Positions 48,218-60,369 of a stretch of 64,000 nt of DNA are shown in pieces. A program made the position numbers and the translations under genes. The notes beneath the pieces are model-generated. The model saw only the letters and a program-made list of their open reading frames with translations. It was not told where the DNA came from and did not search any database. Position 1 is the first letter of the stretch; each line of letters opens with the position of its first letter. Source of the stretch: Balaenoptera acutorostrata (Eukaryota > Chordata > Mammalia > Artiodactyla > Balaenopteridae); contig NC_080081.1 in the NCBI RefSeq assembly GCF_949987535.1, positions 46,598,973 to 46,662,972 on the forward strand, read 5' to 3'.

Positions 48218-48267
48218 TGGTCTTGTCACTAATTTTGGAGTATATTTATGTTAAATTTTGAATATCC
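48218..48267 (+). repeat. 50-bp direct repeat, copy 2
   Basis: Directly follows L1-G and its duplication; partner at 47700-47750. Confidence 0.75.
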
Positions 48268-49179
48268 TTTTTATCTCATTTCATTTGTTTTAAGAAAAAA
48301 GTTTAGTGAATCTCTTCAGACAATATTTCAGAGAAATTCATCAGTATCTATTTCCCAGGCAGGGGCTGGAAGGTTAGAACCAATCTTACTTAGTCATCTC
48401 CACAATTGTTACTATTCACTATGTCCAAATCACTTGTGCACAGATCCACATTATCAGGTTTAGAAGGGCCAAAGTGAATGGACAGAATTTCGGTCATTTA
48501 GTTAACTTGTATAGATGTATCCTCAGGCTTCTGAGCACCTCAGCCCTTTGTGGGTCATTCTCAATTGGTCTGAAGGCCTATTTCCTGACAGGAATTACCA
48601 AACCTCATGGTGTCATCTTTAATGAACTTGCATTAGTCATTCACCACCCCTTTCCCACTTGCCATTACCAGAACAAGTATGCTCTGTAACCCTCATCCAA
48701 ATTTTTTTTTTTTTATTTTTAGAAGTGCCTTAAAAATGAAAATGCATGGCTGAAGCGTCATTGGAGTAAGGATATAGTTTAATCTTTATATGTAGGGAAT
48801 TTGTATATTGAACGCTAAGCTTTTAAGATGAGATCATTGAAATTTCCATATTAACAAATGTTCCAAATAATCTAGTATTCTGAATCCATACATGGTTTAA
48901 AAGAGATACTTACAAGGAAAATAGAGGTGAGATATATAAATGCTATCTTAAAAATAAACAAGGGAAAGTTTTCATAAGAGGACAGTTTGTCCTGAAAATT
49001 TTAATGTTTGATTATTCACTATCTTATCTTATTCTTTAATGCTATAAATATTCTTACTATTTTTTTCTATCTCCAGCATTTTCCACTGACACTGGTTTTC
49101 ACATGGTAAGAAGATTATTTTGGAAGATTTTAATATTGCTCGTTGAGTTATAGCCAACTCTAATGACTGTAAGTTCCCA
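48268..49179. other. Unique DNA, 48300-48700 less AT-rich
   Basis: The block at 48300-48700 does not resemble a repeat I know, and its frames (71 codons) have no motif. Confidence 0.45.
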
Positions 49180-49430
49180 GAGTTGTGAGCACAGTGTGGT
49201 GGTGAGGAAGGCTGTGGTGTCAGAGTGCTTGGGTTTGCTTGGGCTCCACCACATGCTAACTGTGGGACCTAGAGCAGCTTGTTTTAATTCCTCTGTGCCT
49301 CCATAGCTTCATTTGTAAACTGTGACTAATAACAGTACTTAAAATATGGGCTGTTTTGAGGTTAAATGAGATAATGCCATGCTTTGCAATAGTAAATATT
49401 CATATATCATTGTTATTGATACTATTACAA
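49180..49430 (+). mobile_element. MIR SINE
   Basis: Ancient tRNA-derived SINE: 'cacagtgtggtggtgagg', 'ccaccacatgctaactgtggg', 'tcctctgtgcctcc', 'ggttaaatgagataatgcc'. The order and spacing match the MIR consensus. Confidence 0.88.
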
Positions 49431-49439
49431 ATAGTTTCA

Positions 49440-50015
49440 TTAGTCTCTGCTTCTTCTCTTGCCCACCTCCAATCTATGCATCCCACAGCAGCAGGAGGAA
49501 TCCATTTAAAACTTAAAACAAACAATGCCACCACTGTGCTTGACCTCTCCAGGAGCTTCCTGTACATTTAGAAAAAAGTTCCATACCCCTTACCAAGACC
49601 TAAAAGGTCATGGTGATCTGTCCCCAGACTGTTTCTGTTCCCACCTCCTAATGCTTAGTTCTGTAGCCTCAATGGCCTTCAACTTGCACCTTTAGCACAC
49701 CAAGGCCTTCTTACCACAGCGCTTTGCACTAAGTCTTCTCTTAGAGCACAAGATCCGTGCGTGACTCACCCTTTATTTTTCCTTCGGCCTCAGCTCTGGT
49801 TTTAGAGAAATCTTCCTTAATTACTATATTGCTCTGGGTTCTTTTCTTCGTAGAATTTGACACTAGCTAAAATTACCTCCTTTATCTATTTATTATTTAT
49901 TTTCTTTCTTTCTCAGTAGACTGAAAGGTCCACAGGTGTAGGGACATTTTCTATCTTATTTTCTATCTCCAATGTCACAACTGCACTTGATAAATATTTG
50001 CTTAATGACTGAATA
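49440..50015 (+). mobile_element. L2 LINE 3' end
   Basis: 'ccaccactgtgcttgacctc', 'gacctaaaaggtcatggtga', 'ggtgtagggacattttctat' and a final 'gataaatatttgcttaatga' follow the L2 3' consensus. Non-coding. Confidence 0.8.
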
Positions 50016-53000
50016 TATAATTATAGTTCAATTCAAAGACGATGCCATTCATGATAATTTTGTCAAAACTCACACCAGAGTAAAAATCTCTGTGGCAGAA
50101 GGAGATGGTTTCCAGGCTAGAATAGGAATGATTTATTTCATTTAAATTTTATAATTCTTTTCTATCAGGGCTGTACAAACCAGGGTTGTTATTGTTTTTT
50201 TAAACCACATGTGATTATATAAAACTCAAAACCAAGTTTCAAGTCAAGAAGAATGTGAATATATGTAAATGCTATAAGATGGCAGAACTTTTATGAAGAA
50301 AAACCTAGATACAGCTAAAAAGAAGTTTCTCTAAATAAAACTTTCCACTCTTTCATAATTACTCTTTCCATCCAGAATCCATATCTGTCTCACTCTACTC
50401 AATAGCTTTGAAGCTTTGTTGTTCCTTCTTTTAATTTCTTCTAGTTTTGAACTTTTACTTATCGTTTATGATATTGATATTGGCATGAAACATGACACAT
50501 TCAAAATTGGAAAATTGAGGAAAGGTTAATAGGGGAACTATTTTCTAAAGAGCAGGAGATCTGGTGCATATGTTGTAGCTTTTAACTGTGCTGACACTTC
50601 ACAATTCCTATCCTTTATAGTATAAGGGGAGGAAGCAGTTACCAGAACCCAGAGAGTTAAATGCCTGGGAAGGACAGTCAGACCACAGCTAGCTTTAGAG
50701 GCATTCAGCCAACTGGCTGCACCCTAATAAGCAGGGAATCGCTTCTCACTTATGCAACCTCTGGACATCTCCTGCTGGTGCGTCCCATTGGTCTACAGAA
50801 GCAACCCATAAAAGTAATCTCTCCCTTCCTCCCCTCCTCCAACAGGAAGGATGTAAATGAGAGCATACAGTAGAGTTGAAGATACCAAAAGAGAAGACAT
50901 ACATCGCCTCTTCTCATTCTGTCCCTTCTATAGTTTGGACCAACTTCTGACCAATTAGAAATGATACATAATCTTGCACAGGTTTTGCTGTTCTTCAGTA
51001 GTCTTTTTAAGACCCCCTTGTGTTCTGACTACTACACATTCTCTGCACTTCCCACTCTCCACTCTGCAGATCATCAGTGCTTCTTCCTCATAGATTGTGT
51101 CCTTTCTACAGGAACATATGCTAAACTCAACCCAGAGAGAATGAAGAAGCAAAAAGTGCAGTACATCTTAAAGTGCTTCTACTTTTTCTCTTTTTTTCCA
51201 TACTCTTCAGGGAAGTAATCTAGTACTTTTGCTCCTATCTTCTTATCATATTCTCTCTTCTTCACCCTGCCAATCTAACATTTTTCCACTGAATTCTCAC
51301 TCACTAAAATTGCTTTAAGTTCAACCTACCTCTAAACAAATCACATGATATTTTCTCAATTTCCCATCCCTCTTTCTCTGTCTCCAAAAGCATTTTAATC
51401 TTCAGGATTCCTCCCTCTGCAATATTTCTATGTACTATGTTTTAATTTTTTTTTTTTTTTTTTTTTTTTTTACCTCTGGATAGTTTCAGGTCTTATTTTT
51501 TCTCTTTATTCAATTCTTAAGTTATTTATTATCGTGACTTCAAATACTTTTATTTATTATCTTGCATTTTTTACCCAACTAAATAATTATTTCCCTCCAT
51601 TTGATCTGTTCTCAAACCTATTTACTTATCTTAGTTTATACTTTGGCTATCCTTCTAGTGTCGTGGGAGAAAAAAAATTACCTCACTATTTATTTGGCCA
51701 ACCAATTGGTAGCCAAGTCCTATTACATTTTCTTTTGCACTTTCTCTACTATTGATTTTTATTATCACCAACCTACTAGATGTAAGCTTTAATATTTATT
51801 GCTTAGACTTTTGAGGCCACCCAATATGTTTCCTTTCATTCAAATTCTTCCCCAACAAAACCACCCTTCTCACCACTGTTCGGAAACCGTCTTATAGAAT
51901 CACAGAACCTCGAAAGTAATTCCTTTGAACACAAATTTTCAATGGAGCTTCCATGGCATTCTGAATAACTCCAGTACTAATACATATAAATAATTTCCTA
52001 GAGAACCTTTAACCATCTAGTTGATATTTAATGTTTATTTGACATAAAAATTCTGAAGAATAAAACTTATTATATCAGTTAAAATGCAACTATTATTAAT
52101 TTTACAAAGTCCCTGAGAAGAAAATCATTTTCTGTAATGTTTTAGCCTGATATTTTAGTTGTCCTCATGACACACTTTTTAAATTTTGCTGGATGTGGGG
52201 GAGAGAGGGAAGCACTGAAATTCCCAAGGACTTATGAAAATTTCATATTAAAATATTTCCCTCTTGTCAGTAATTAATTTTATGTTAACTGTTTAATTAC
52301 ACATCTTTTTAGGTTTATTGCAAGATGTAGCTTTCCAAGTAAGTTGAGGATTTTAACTGCAAAATTACATCTTACTTTTCTTGTATTGTGGATAATGTTG
52401 ATTAAAAGTGCAATAGAGAGTGAATATAATTTTGATATTTATTGTAAATAATAGAATGACCCTTATAACAGCTCTACAGAGAACCTAGCTACTTTCATGC
52501 AGAATTAATTGTACTTCAGAAAAAGTTAAAAATTATTTCAAAATGAAACATCAGAGTACAACAACTTAACAGTAAAACGTAGTGGAGATTATATGAAAAG
52601 GCATTTGAAACTATCTATCTTAAGAGAGACTCCACATGGATAAATGAGTTAAATAATTTTTATTATTAGAATGAAATTTATAATGTATAAAACTAATTAC
52701 ATGCTTATCACTACAAACACTATTAGAAGTTTCTAACTATGACTTAATACTGCTATACAGGTCTTGAAGCAAGAATTTGGCTAACAGCTATGTTTATTAT
52801 AAATAATAAGAGCCTTGAAGAATTAAACTTTTCCAGCTTCATGTAATTGTTCTCCAAATTATTTTATACATACTAATTCAATACTTGATCATGGTGTTAA
52901 ATTATATTTTGTAGAAACTGTAAGATCAGAGTAACACTAACACACCTTGAACTACTCTCTTTGGCATCCAGACATAATGTAAATCATCTTCAAAAATAGA

Positions 53001-53211
53001 GGGTCAAATTAATGTGAAGATATATAAAAATGAAGTTATTATTAACCTAAAAGAGTCATTCAGACATGAATGTCTGGAAATATATGGTGAAGACTAAAAT
53101 ATCTAATGGAATAATTGTTAGGAAATATATTTTTACCTTCCTGTTATTTTGTTATCTGATCATTCAGCCTATCGTTAGAGCATACTCCATTACCTAATTA
53201 GACTAGTTGAA
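50016..53211. other. Unique AT-rich DNA
   Basis: No exon or RNA gene. 50600-50900 is somewhat GC-richer, without recognisable identity. A T26 tract lies at 51446-51471. Confidence 0.5.
51446..51471. repeat. T26 homopolymer
   Basis: Uninterrupted T run without adjacent SINE or LINE text, so I cannot attribute it to an insertion. Confidence 0.95.
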
Positions 53212-53308
53212 ATATGTATAGCTGATTCATTTTGCTATAAAGCAGAAACTAACAAACACACCATTGTAAAGCAATTATACTCCAATAAAGATGTTTTTTT
53301 TAAAAAAG
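53212..53308 (+). mobile_element. Very short L1 3' tail
   Basis: About 85 bases: 'gctgattcattttgctataa' to 'gcaattatactccaataaag', then a short T/A tract. Confidence 0.85.
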
Positions 53309-55112
53309 TCTATTATCTTGATTAAAAATGCACAAAAAGCTTTTTAATCATCCAGAAAAAATACCAACTTAAAATTTTAGCCATGCTCAACCAGTTGAAA
53401 ATAACTGAATGTTAACTGGCCAAAACCTATTGCCAAGTATACATTTTTGCAGTTTCTGAAGTGTTAATAGTAGATTTTAGTGTGCTGTTAACTGCCAAGC
53501 TCAACAATAAGCACTAACCAGTATTCTGTTAAACTTTTCAGACTGAATTACATAGGACTTACCGTGAACTTCAATGTTAATTTGACCATGTAGTGAGAGT
53601 GGTCAAATTTTAACAAGAGGGTCTCTCCATATAAGAATATAATAAATCAATGACAAGAGTGCTTTAGTTCTTTTAAAACATTTTTAGATCCTTTATTTCC
53701 TTTTCTCCCATTGATGAATTTATAAAATAAAAAATAAGATATTTTCTACTAACTAAATAAAGGAAGAAAATAATTTATAAGATGGTTAATTGATTCACCA
53801 AAGTGCATATAGATATATAGAAAAAAAAAAAAAAAAACACCAGAAACTAGGCTTCTTGACATCTGTTTTTTCCAATGAGCAACAAAGCCTGAAGGGATAG
53901 AATTATGGGGCATTCTCTCAAAGGACATTTTTTCATCATCATTTCCAGAAACTCTCCCACTGATGATAGGCTCAATGTGCAACCCACATTTCTACTTATG
54001 TTAGCATAGGCATTTCCTAATTAATATTAGCTAGCTCATCTTCCATTCTTTCTTTTTAGGACATCTGAACAGCATGACTCCGACCTCCATCCTTAACATT
54101 TCAGTAGCGTCGTCTGTCCTTCAAGGAACTCTACCCAGATGCTTCTGACACTCTGGAATGGTGGTCACAGCGACTCCTATATATCAATCTAGAACTTAGT
54201 AAATCCCATATTGCCCAGCAAATTATTGTTCTGGCTGACATAAGTAAGATGACTGTTGATAATACTGATTTATAGATTTAAGACAAATAAGTTCTGATTG
54301 CCTCCCTACTTTATCTGTTAATAAATATAGCTTAAAGAATCCCATTATCACCAAGGTTAAAAACAGGCTATTTATGATGTTAATATTATAAATATAAATG
54401 ATATTTACAACAATTAAAAGCTAGAAAATACCTAAAATGCAAGAACAGAAAAAATATTAAAATATTCTGATATATGGACTACTATGTCAATTAAAATAAT
54501 AATTTAAATGAATATTTAATGATAGATAAAATCCTATAAACATACTTAGGATAAAATAGAGGACAAATTTGTACATATATTGGAGTGAAATGAAAAAACA
54601 AATACAGTGATCAGAAGAATGTCAACACATAGTAAACAATGAGTATTAAATTTTTTCCAAATTGGGTTTTTGAATATATATAAATACATAGATGTGCCTA
54701 GATATATATGCAGAATTAGGAAAATTTTTATACCTCCAAAATCTCCAAACTCTTCAATTAGCAAATAGAATGGCATATATCTTTAACTCTGATGTAGCTC
54801 TGTCTTGTTTGATATAGTAATCCTCTCAACCCTTCTTGCCCAAACTCTAACTTAGTAGCTTGGCAATACAAGGAAGACTAACTGTGGTACAATAAATTCT
54901 GACATACATAATTCCAAAAATTGTAATGAAGACACAGGAAGAAAAATAAAGAAATCTGGTAACTGGAATACAGATTTTCTCAAATATTGTTTTAACATAG
55001 CATCATTAATGATAGTGGAAAGTGGAAAAAAATCCCTACTAAAGTTAAAGAATATAGTCTAAATGTCCTGTCACACATACAAATTTTCAAATTACTTTTC
55101 TTGTTTTATCTT
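53309..55112. other. Unique AT-rich DNA with one CpG-bearing patch
   Basis: 54050-54210 is less AT-rich and is preceded by a good polypyrimidine-AG. Nothing else is recognised. An A19-20 tract lies at about 53819-53837. Confidence 0.45.
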
Positions 55113-55130
55113 AAAATTTCATGAAGTTAT

Positions 55131-56443
55131 CACATGAAAAGATACTCAATATCACTAATTATTAGAGAAATGCAAATCAAAACTACAATGAGGTATCACC
55201 TCACACTGGTCAGAATAGCCATCATCAAAAAATCTACAAACAATAGATGCTGGAGAGGGTGTGGAGAAAAGAGAACCATCCTACACTGTTTGTGGGAATG
55301 TAAATTGATACAGCCATTATGGAGAGCAGTATGGAGGTTCCTTAAAAAACTAAAAATAGAGCTACCATATGATCCAGAAATCCCACTCCTGGGTATATAT
55401 CCAGAAAAAAAAAAAAAAAAAAGAAAACATAATCAAAAAAGATACATGCACCCCAATATTCATTGCAGCACTATTTACAATAACCAGGACATGGAAGCAA
55501 CCTAAACATCAATCAACAGAGGAATGGATAAAGAAGACGTGGCACATATATACTATGGAATATTACTCAGCCATGAAAAAAGAACAAAATAATGCCACTT
55601 GTAGCAATATGGATGGACCTAGAGATTGTCATACTGAGTGAAGTAAGTCAGACAGAGAAAGACAAATATCATATGATATTGCTTATAGGTGGAATCTAAA
55701 AAAAGGTACAAATGAACTTATCTACAAAACAGAAATAGACTCACAGATGTAGAAAACAAACTTATTGTTACCGGGGGTAAGGGGGAGAAGAGATAAATTG
55801 AGAGATTGGGATTGACATATACACACTACCATATATAAAAAAGATAACTAATAAGGACCTACTGTATAGCACAGGGAACTCTACTCAATATTCTTGTAAT
55901 AACCCTTATGGGAAAAGAATTTGAAAAAGAATAGATATATGTATATGTATAACTAAATCACGTCGCTGTACACCTGAAACTAACACAACCTTGTAAATCA
56001 ACTATACTGCAATAAAAATTATATTAAAAAAGTACTAAAAGGGGAAGGGTGGGGCCTGGAAATCTTTGACACCAACTGATGATTCTGGTGTCCATTTTCT
56101 ATATTCTCAAATTATTAGGATTTTTATTAGTGTTAACAAAATGAAAAGTTGACATTTACAAAATTTTACTGCTTTTTTTTTTTATAAAAGTGCTCTCCTT
56201 TTTATGTAAAAATGGATTTGACACTAAAGGGAATGTTTGTAAAAATTTCCCATTGTGTCTTCACTTTAGCACAGCTATTTTATCATTTTTGTTTATTTTC
56301 TTCCAATATTTTCCATATAGTACTTATAATTGTAGTTATAATACACACACAATTTATATCTTACATTTTATGCACTAGTATATCATAAATATTTTGCATG
56401 ATTTTATATAATTTGAAATAAATATAACTTTTAATGATTTTTA
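55131..56443 (+). mobile_element. L1-I: 5'-truncated LINE-1 with about 410 bp 3' transduction
   Basis: L1 text runs from late ORF2 ([18 protein letters not shown], then the CWRGCGEK segment) through the long 3' UTR to about 56033. The following 410 bases are not L1 and end with AATAAA (56417-56422) and a small A tract. AAAATTTCATGAAG lies at 55113-55126, before the L1, and again at 56444-56457, after the extra segment, not after the L1. The left junction reads TTTT/AAG on the nicked strand. An A-tract expansion at 55406-55424 breaks the frame. Confidence 0.85.
56417..56422 (+). terminator. AATAAA signal at the end of the transduced flank
   Basis: About 20 bases before the A tract that abuts the right target duplication, the position expected if readthrough transcription ended here. 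Confidence 0.55.
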
Positions 56444-56457
56444 AAAATTTCATGAAG

Positions 56458-58093
56458 CTTTCCTATTCTGAATAATAATATATGTATGAATGTTTTAGTA
56501 TTCAAAACAATATGTGTCTTTAAAAAAAAAACACTTTTATGTAAAACTGACTCCTAAGAAAGATGAGTAGTGATATATTTATATACCACCATGCCTGGAA
56601 TGCCATCATGTGACCTCAATGGCAATAGTGCATACCTTTGAGAAGCACAGAGTTCCATTTTTTCAGACTCTATCAAAGGCATTAAAACTATGTTTCCCCC
56701 AGATTTTCCCAGTAAAACAAGGATAGTGTCTATTGACAGTTATGGAGTAAAGCCAAATTTGTTGCATGAAAGAAAGAAATCCATTCTAGCTCATTCAAGG
56801 AGAGGGAAAATAAGAATAAGCTAAATGTCGGTAATGGAATTTTGCCTTGAAGATTGTACTACGTGTAAGTATGAGATGAAGCAAATTAATGAGCTCAAGA
56901 ATGAGGATGTGCAATATGAAAAAACTGTCAGCAAACAATAAAACAGCTATAATAAAAATATGTATAGATTTTAGGTCACATTTTTAAAACTTGACTCAAG
57001 TTCTAAGATTTATTCTTTGTGTGTATGTGTTTATGTGTGTGTGCTTATGCAGTCTTCACTTTATACAGCAGTGAAGGACTAAAAATTAATCATGCATGCT
57101 AAGGCCATGTAAAGCAATCTTTATAATCAATGGAAAATTTGCAACTGTTCTGCAAAATTTTGCTTGCATCAGACAATCTTTTCAAAGATGTTTGTATAGC
57201 AAGCAGCTTTGGAAGATAGAAACACAGTCTACTACTGAAGAAAATTTATTTACTGTTCAATATAATAAAAATAAGTTCTCCCTCTGGAGCAGCTGTGCAT
57301 TCATGGTGTGCTAGCAGGCCCCTCAGTAAGACTGGGTTTCCTAAATTCAAGTGTCTTCTGTAACACACCACACTGTGTGTACAAGCATCACCCAGCCCTC
57401 CTCTTGTTATCCTGCGGGAACTGGTGCTCAAGGAAGCAACACAACAGTGGTACTCTGGCTACTGCCATTGTTGTAAGTAATACTTATTTTTTGTCACTGG
57501 GCCAGGAGACACCTGTCTTTTGCTAGAATCTATTAAACTGTAGCAAGCTAACTTCTTGGCTTGCAAGTAAGGTAAAAATCTCAGAGCCTTTGCAGTTCTT
57601 AACAAACCATCATAATTCTTTGAATAAACCAAATATGTAAACAGAAGTTGAAACTACGTAGAGAAATTTCTACAAACAAATTCATGTATAAAGGAACAAA
57701 AATCCTAAATAAATATCACCAAACAGATTTCAGATTAATTCCATTCTTATTATAAAATAATGTATTGAATTTAAGTCATGTGTATTCTGGAAATGTAACT
57801 AGAGTAAAATTATATTTGGTATAATCATATAAATAATCCCCCCCAAAGTTTATAAAATTTGGCATCAGTTACCTATTCAAAATACTAAGACAAAATATAT
57901 AATACCTTTTTGAACATATATTAAGATAAATACCTATACTGTACAGATAGAATATTTAAGTGAATTAGTAAGTAATTAAACAACTAAAGACGAAATTGCT
58001 AGAAAATTCCCATTGAGGTCATAAATAGGACCAGGATTCTATTATTTATATTACTCAAATTATTAAGATTTAGAAAACAATTACAAGGTAATA
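56458..58093. other. Unique DNA, with a GC-richer 57290-57560
   Basis: 57290-57560 has LTR-like flavour ('agaatctattaaact' near its end) but I cannot assign it. TG-rich text at about 57018-57042. No gene supported. Confidence 0.45.
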
Positions 58094-59027
58094 TGAGAGA
58101 GAGTGGCCAAGATGGCAGAGATGGAAGACCCTGAGCTTGCCTCCTTCCATGAGCACACAAAATTTCGCATGCTATGAGACCCAGCGCAGAAGCAATAATT
58201 TGAAAAGAGCCTGGGTCAGACACACTTGCTGATCTTGGAGAGTCTCCTGATGAGGCAGGAGGCAATGGGAGTCACCCTGGGGACACAGATACTAGTGGCA
58301 GATTTATTGGGGAGCTCATCTTACCATAAGGACTCTGGTGCTGGAAAACAATATTTTTGAGCCTTTCCTCTAGCTTATTAGAGCCAGGACCTGGCCCTAC
58401 ACACTGGCTGGTCAGTACCAGTCCTGGGAACCCCCAGGCCAAGCAGCCACATGCATGACGATATAGCCCCACCAGCAGGCCAGCAGCACCCATAGGCACA
58501 AGACCTCCAGCAACCCCAGGAGCCAGCGCTGCCCACCATCAGGCAGGGAAACAGCCCTGGGACCCTCAGACCCCCCCAGCCAGTGACCACAGAACCCAGC
58601 TCACACTAGTAGGCCAGCACTGCCCTGACACCTCCCTGGGCCCCTGCAGCCAGACATGCTGGGACCTGACCCAAACCACTAGTGGGCTGATACCAGCACC
58701 AGGACTTCCAGACCATGTAGCTAGTCATGTGGGAACAAGCCTCACCCACCAACAGCCAATAGCCTCTACACAAGGCAGGGCCCAATATCCATCTGGGTCA
58801 AGCTCCATCCAAAATTACCAGCACACTCACAGAAGTTTGCCCACCACAACAGAAAGGTCAACTCAGCCCACATAGGAGACACCCATAGAGCATATAGCTT
58901 TGGTTAACAGAGGGGAGTGTGCTGCTCAGCCCTATAGGACATCTTCTACATAAGGCCACTTCTCCAAGATCAAGGAACATAACTGACCTACCTAATACAT
59001 AGAAATAAAAATAGAGAATCCGACAAA

Positions 59028-59879
59028 ATGAGGTGGCAGAGAAACACTTTCAAAACAAAGAATCAAGATAAAACCTCAGAAGAAGAGCTATACAAAGTGG
59101 CCATAAGCAATCAACCCAATAAAAAGTTCAAGGTAATGATCATAAAGATATTCAACAAACTCAGGGAAAAAATGGATGAACACAGTGAGAAGTTTAAGAA
59201 ACAGTTAGGAACCAAAGAGCCAAACATTAACTGAAATAAAAATACTCTAGAAGGAACCAACAGTGAATTAGATGATAAAGAAGAATGTATCAGCAAACTG
59301 GAGCACAGTGTAGGAAACAATCACTCAAGCTGAAAAGAAAAAAAGAAAAAAAAATTGAGGATACTTTAAAAGACCAATGAGACAACATCAAGCATACTAA
59401 CATCTGCATGCTAGGGGTTCAAAAAGCAGAAGAGACAGAGAAAGTGGCAGAGAATATATTTGAAGACATAAAAGCTGAAAACTTCCATAACCTGGGAAAA
59501 GAAATAGACCTCCAGGTCCAGGAAGTACAGAGAGTCCTAAACAAGATCAAACAAAGAGGTCCAAACCAAGACATACTGTAATTAAAATGGCAAAACTTAA
59601 AGAGATAAAATAATATTAAAAGCAGCCAGGGCAAAGCAACAAGTTACGTACAAGGGAAGTCCCATAAGACAATCAGCTGACTTTTCAGTGGAAACTTTGG
59701 AGGCCAGAGGGAGTGACACAAACTCTTTAAAGTGATGAAAGGGGAAGACCTACAACTAAGAACACTCTACCCAGAAAGGTACCATTCAGATTTGAAAGAG
59801 AGATAAAGAGTTTTACAGGCAAGCAAGAGTTTAGCACCACTAAACTGGCATTGTAAAAAATGTTAAAGGGACTTCTTAA
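59028..59879 (+). pseudogene. L1-J ORF1 remnant
   Basis: 68 codons open (MRWQRNTFKTKNQDKTSEEE), then stops. The coiled-coil text and the end (TLYPERYHSDLKER-like, then a TAA at 59877) are recognisable in shifted frames. Confidence 0.85.
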
Positions 59880-60228
59880 GCAGAAAAGAAAAGGCCACAA
59901 CTAGAAAATGAAAATTATAAAAAGAAAAATACCACTGGCAAAAGCAAATATACAGTAAACATAGTATATCAACCACTTTTAAAGCCAATAGGAAGGCTAA
60001 AAGACAAAAGTAGTAAAATCATTAATATGCATAATAAGTGCTTAAGGGATATACAGAACAAAAAAAATGTAAAATATGTTTTCAAAAATATTAAACAAGG
60101 GGAGATAAAAATTCAGGGTTGCTAAAATATGTTTGAGCTTAAAAGATCATCTTAAAATAATCATGCATATAAATAGGCTGCTATATATAAACCTCATGGT
60201 AACCACAAACCAAAAATCTACAATAGAT

Positions 60229-60249
60229 ACACACACACACACACACACA
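60229..60249. repeat. (CA)n microsatellite
   Basis: About ten CA units between L1-J ORF1 and ORF2. Confidence 0.95.
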
Positions 60250-60369
60250 AAAGGAACCCAAACATAACACTAAAGACAGTCATCAATTCACAAGGAAAGA
60301 GAGCAAAAGAAGGAGAAGAAAGGAACAAAAAAGAACTACAAAAAAACCCCAAACAACTAACAAGGTGAC

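Noticed and set aside
53819..53837. A-rich tract as a possible retroposon tail
   Set aside because: No element body precedes it on either strand and no flanking duplication was found.
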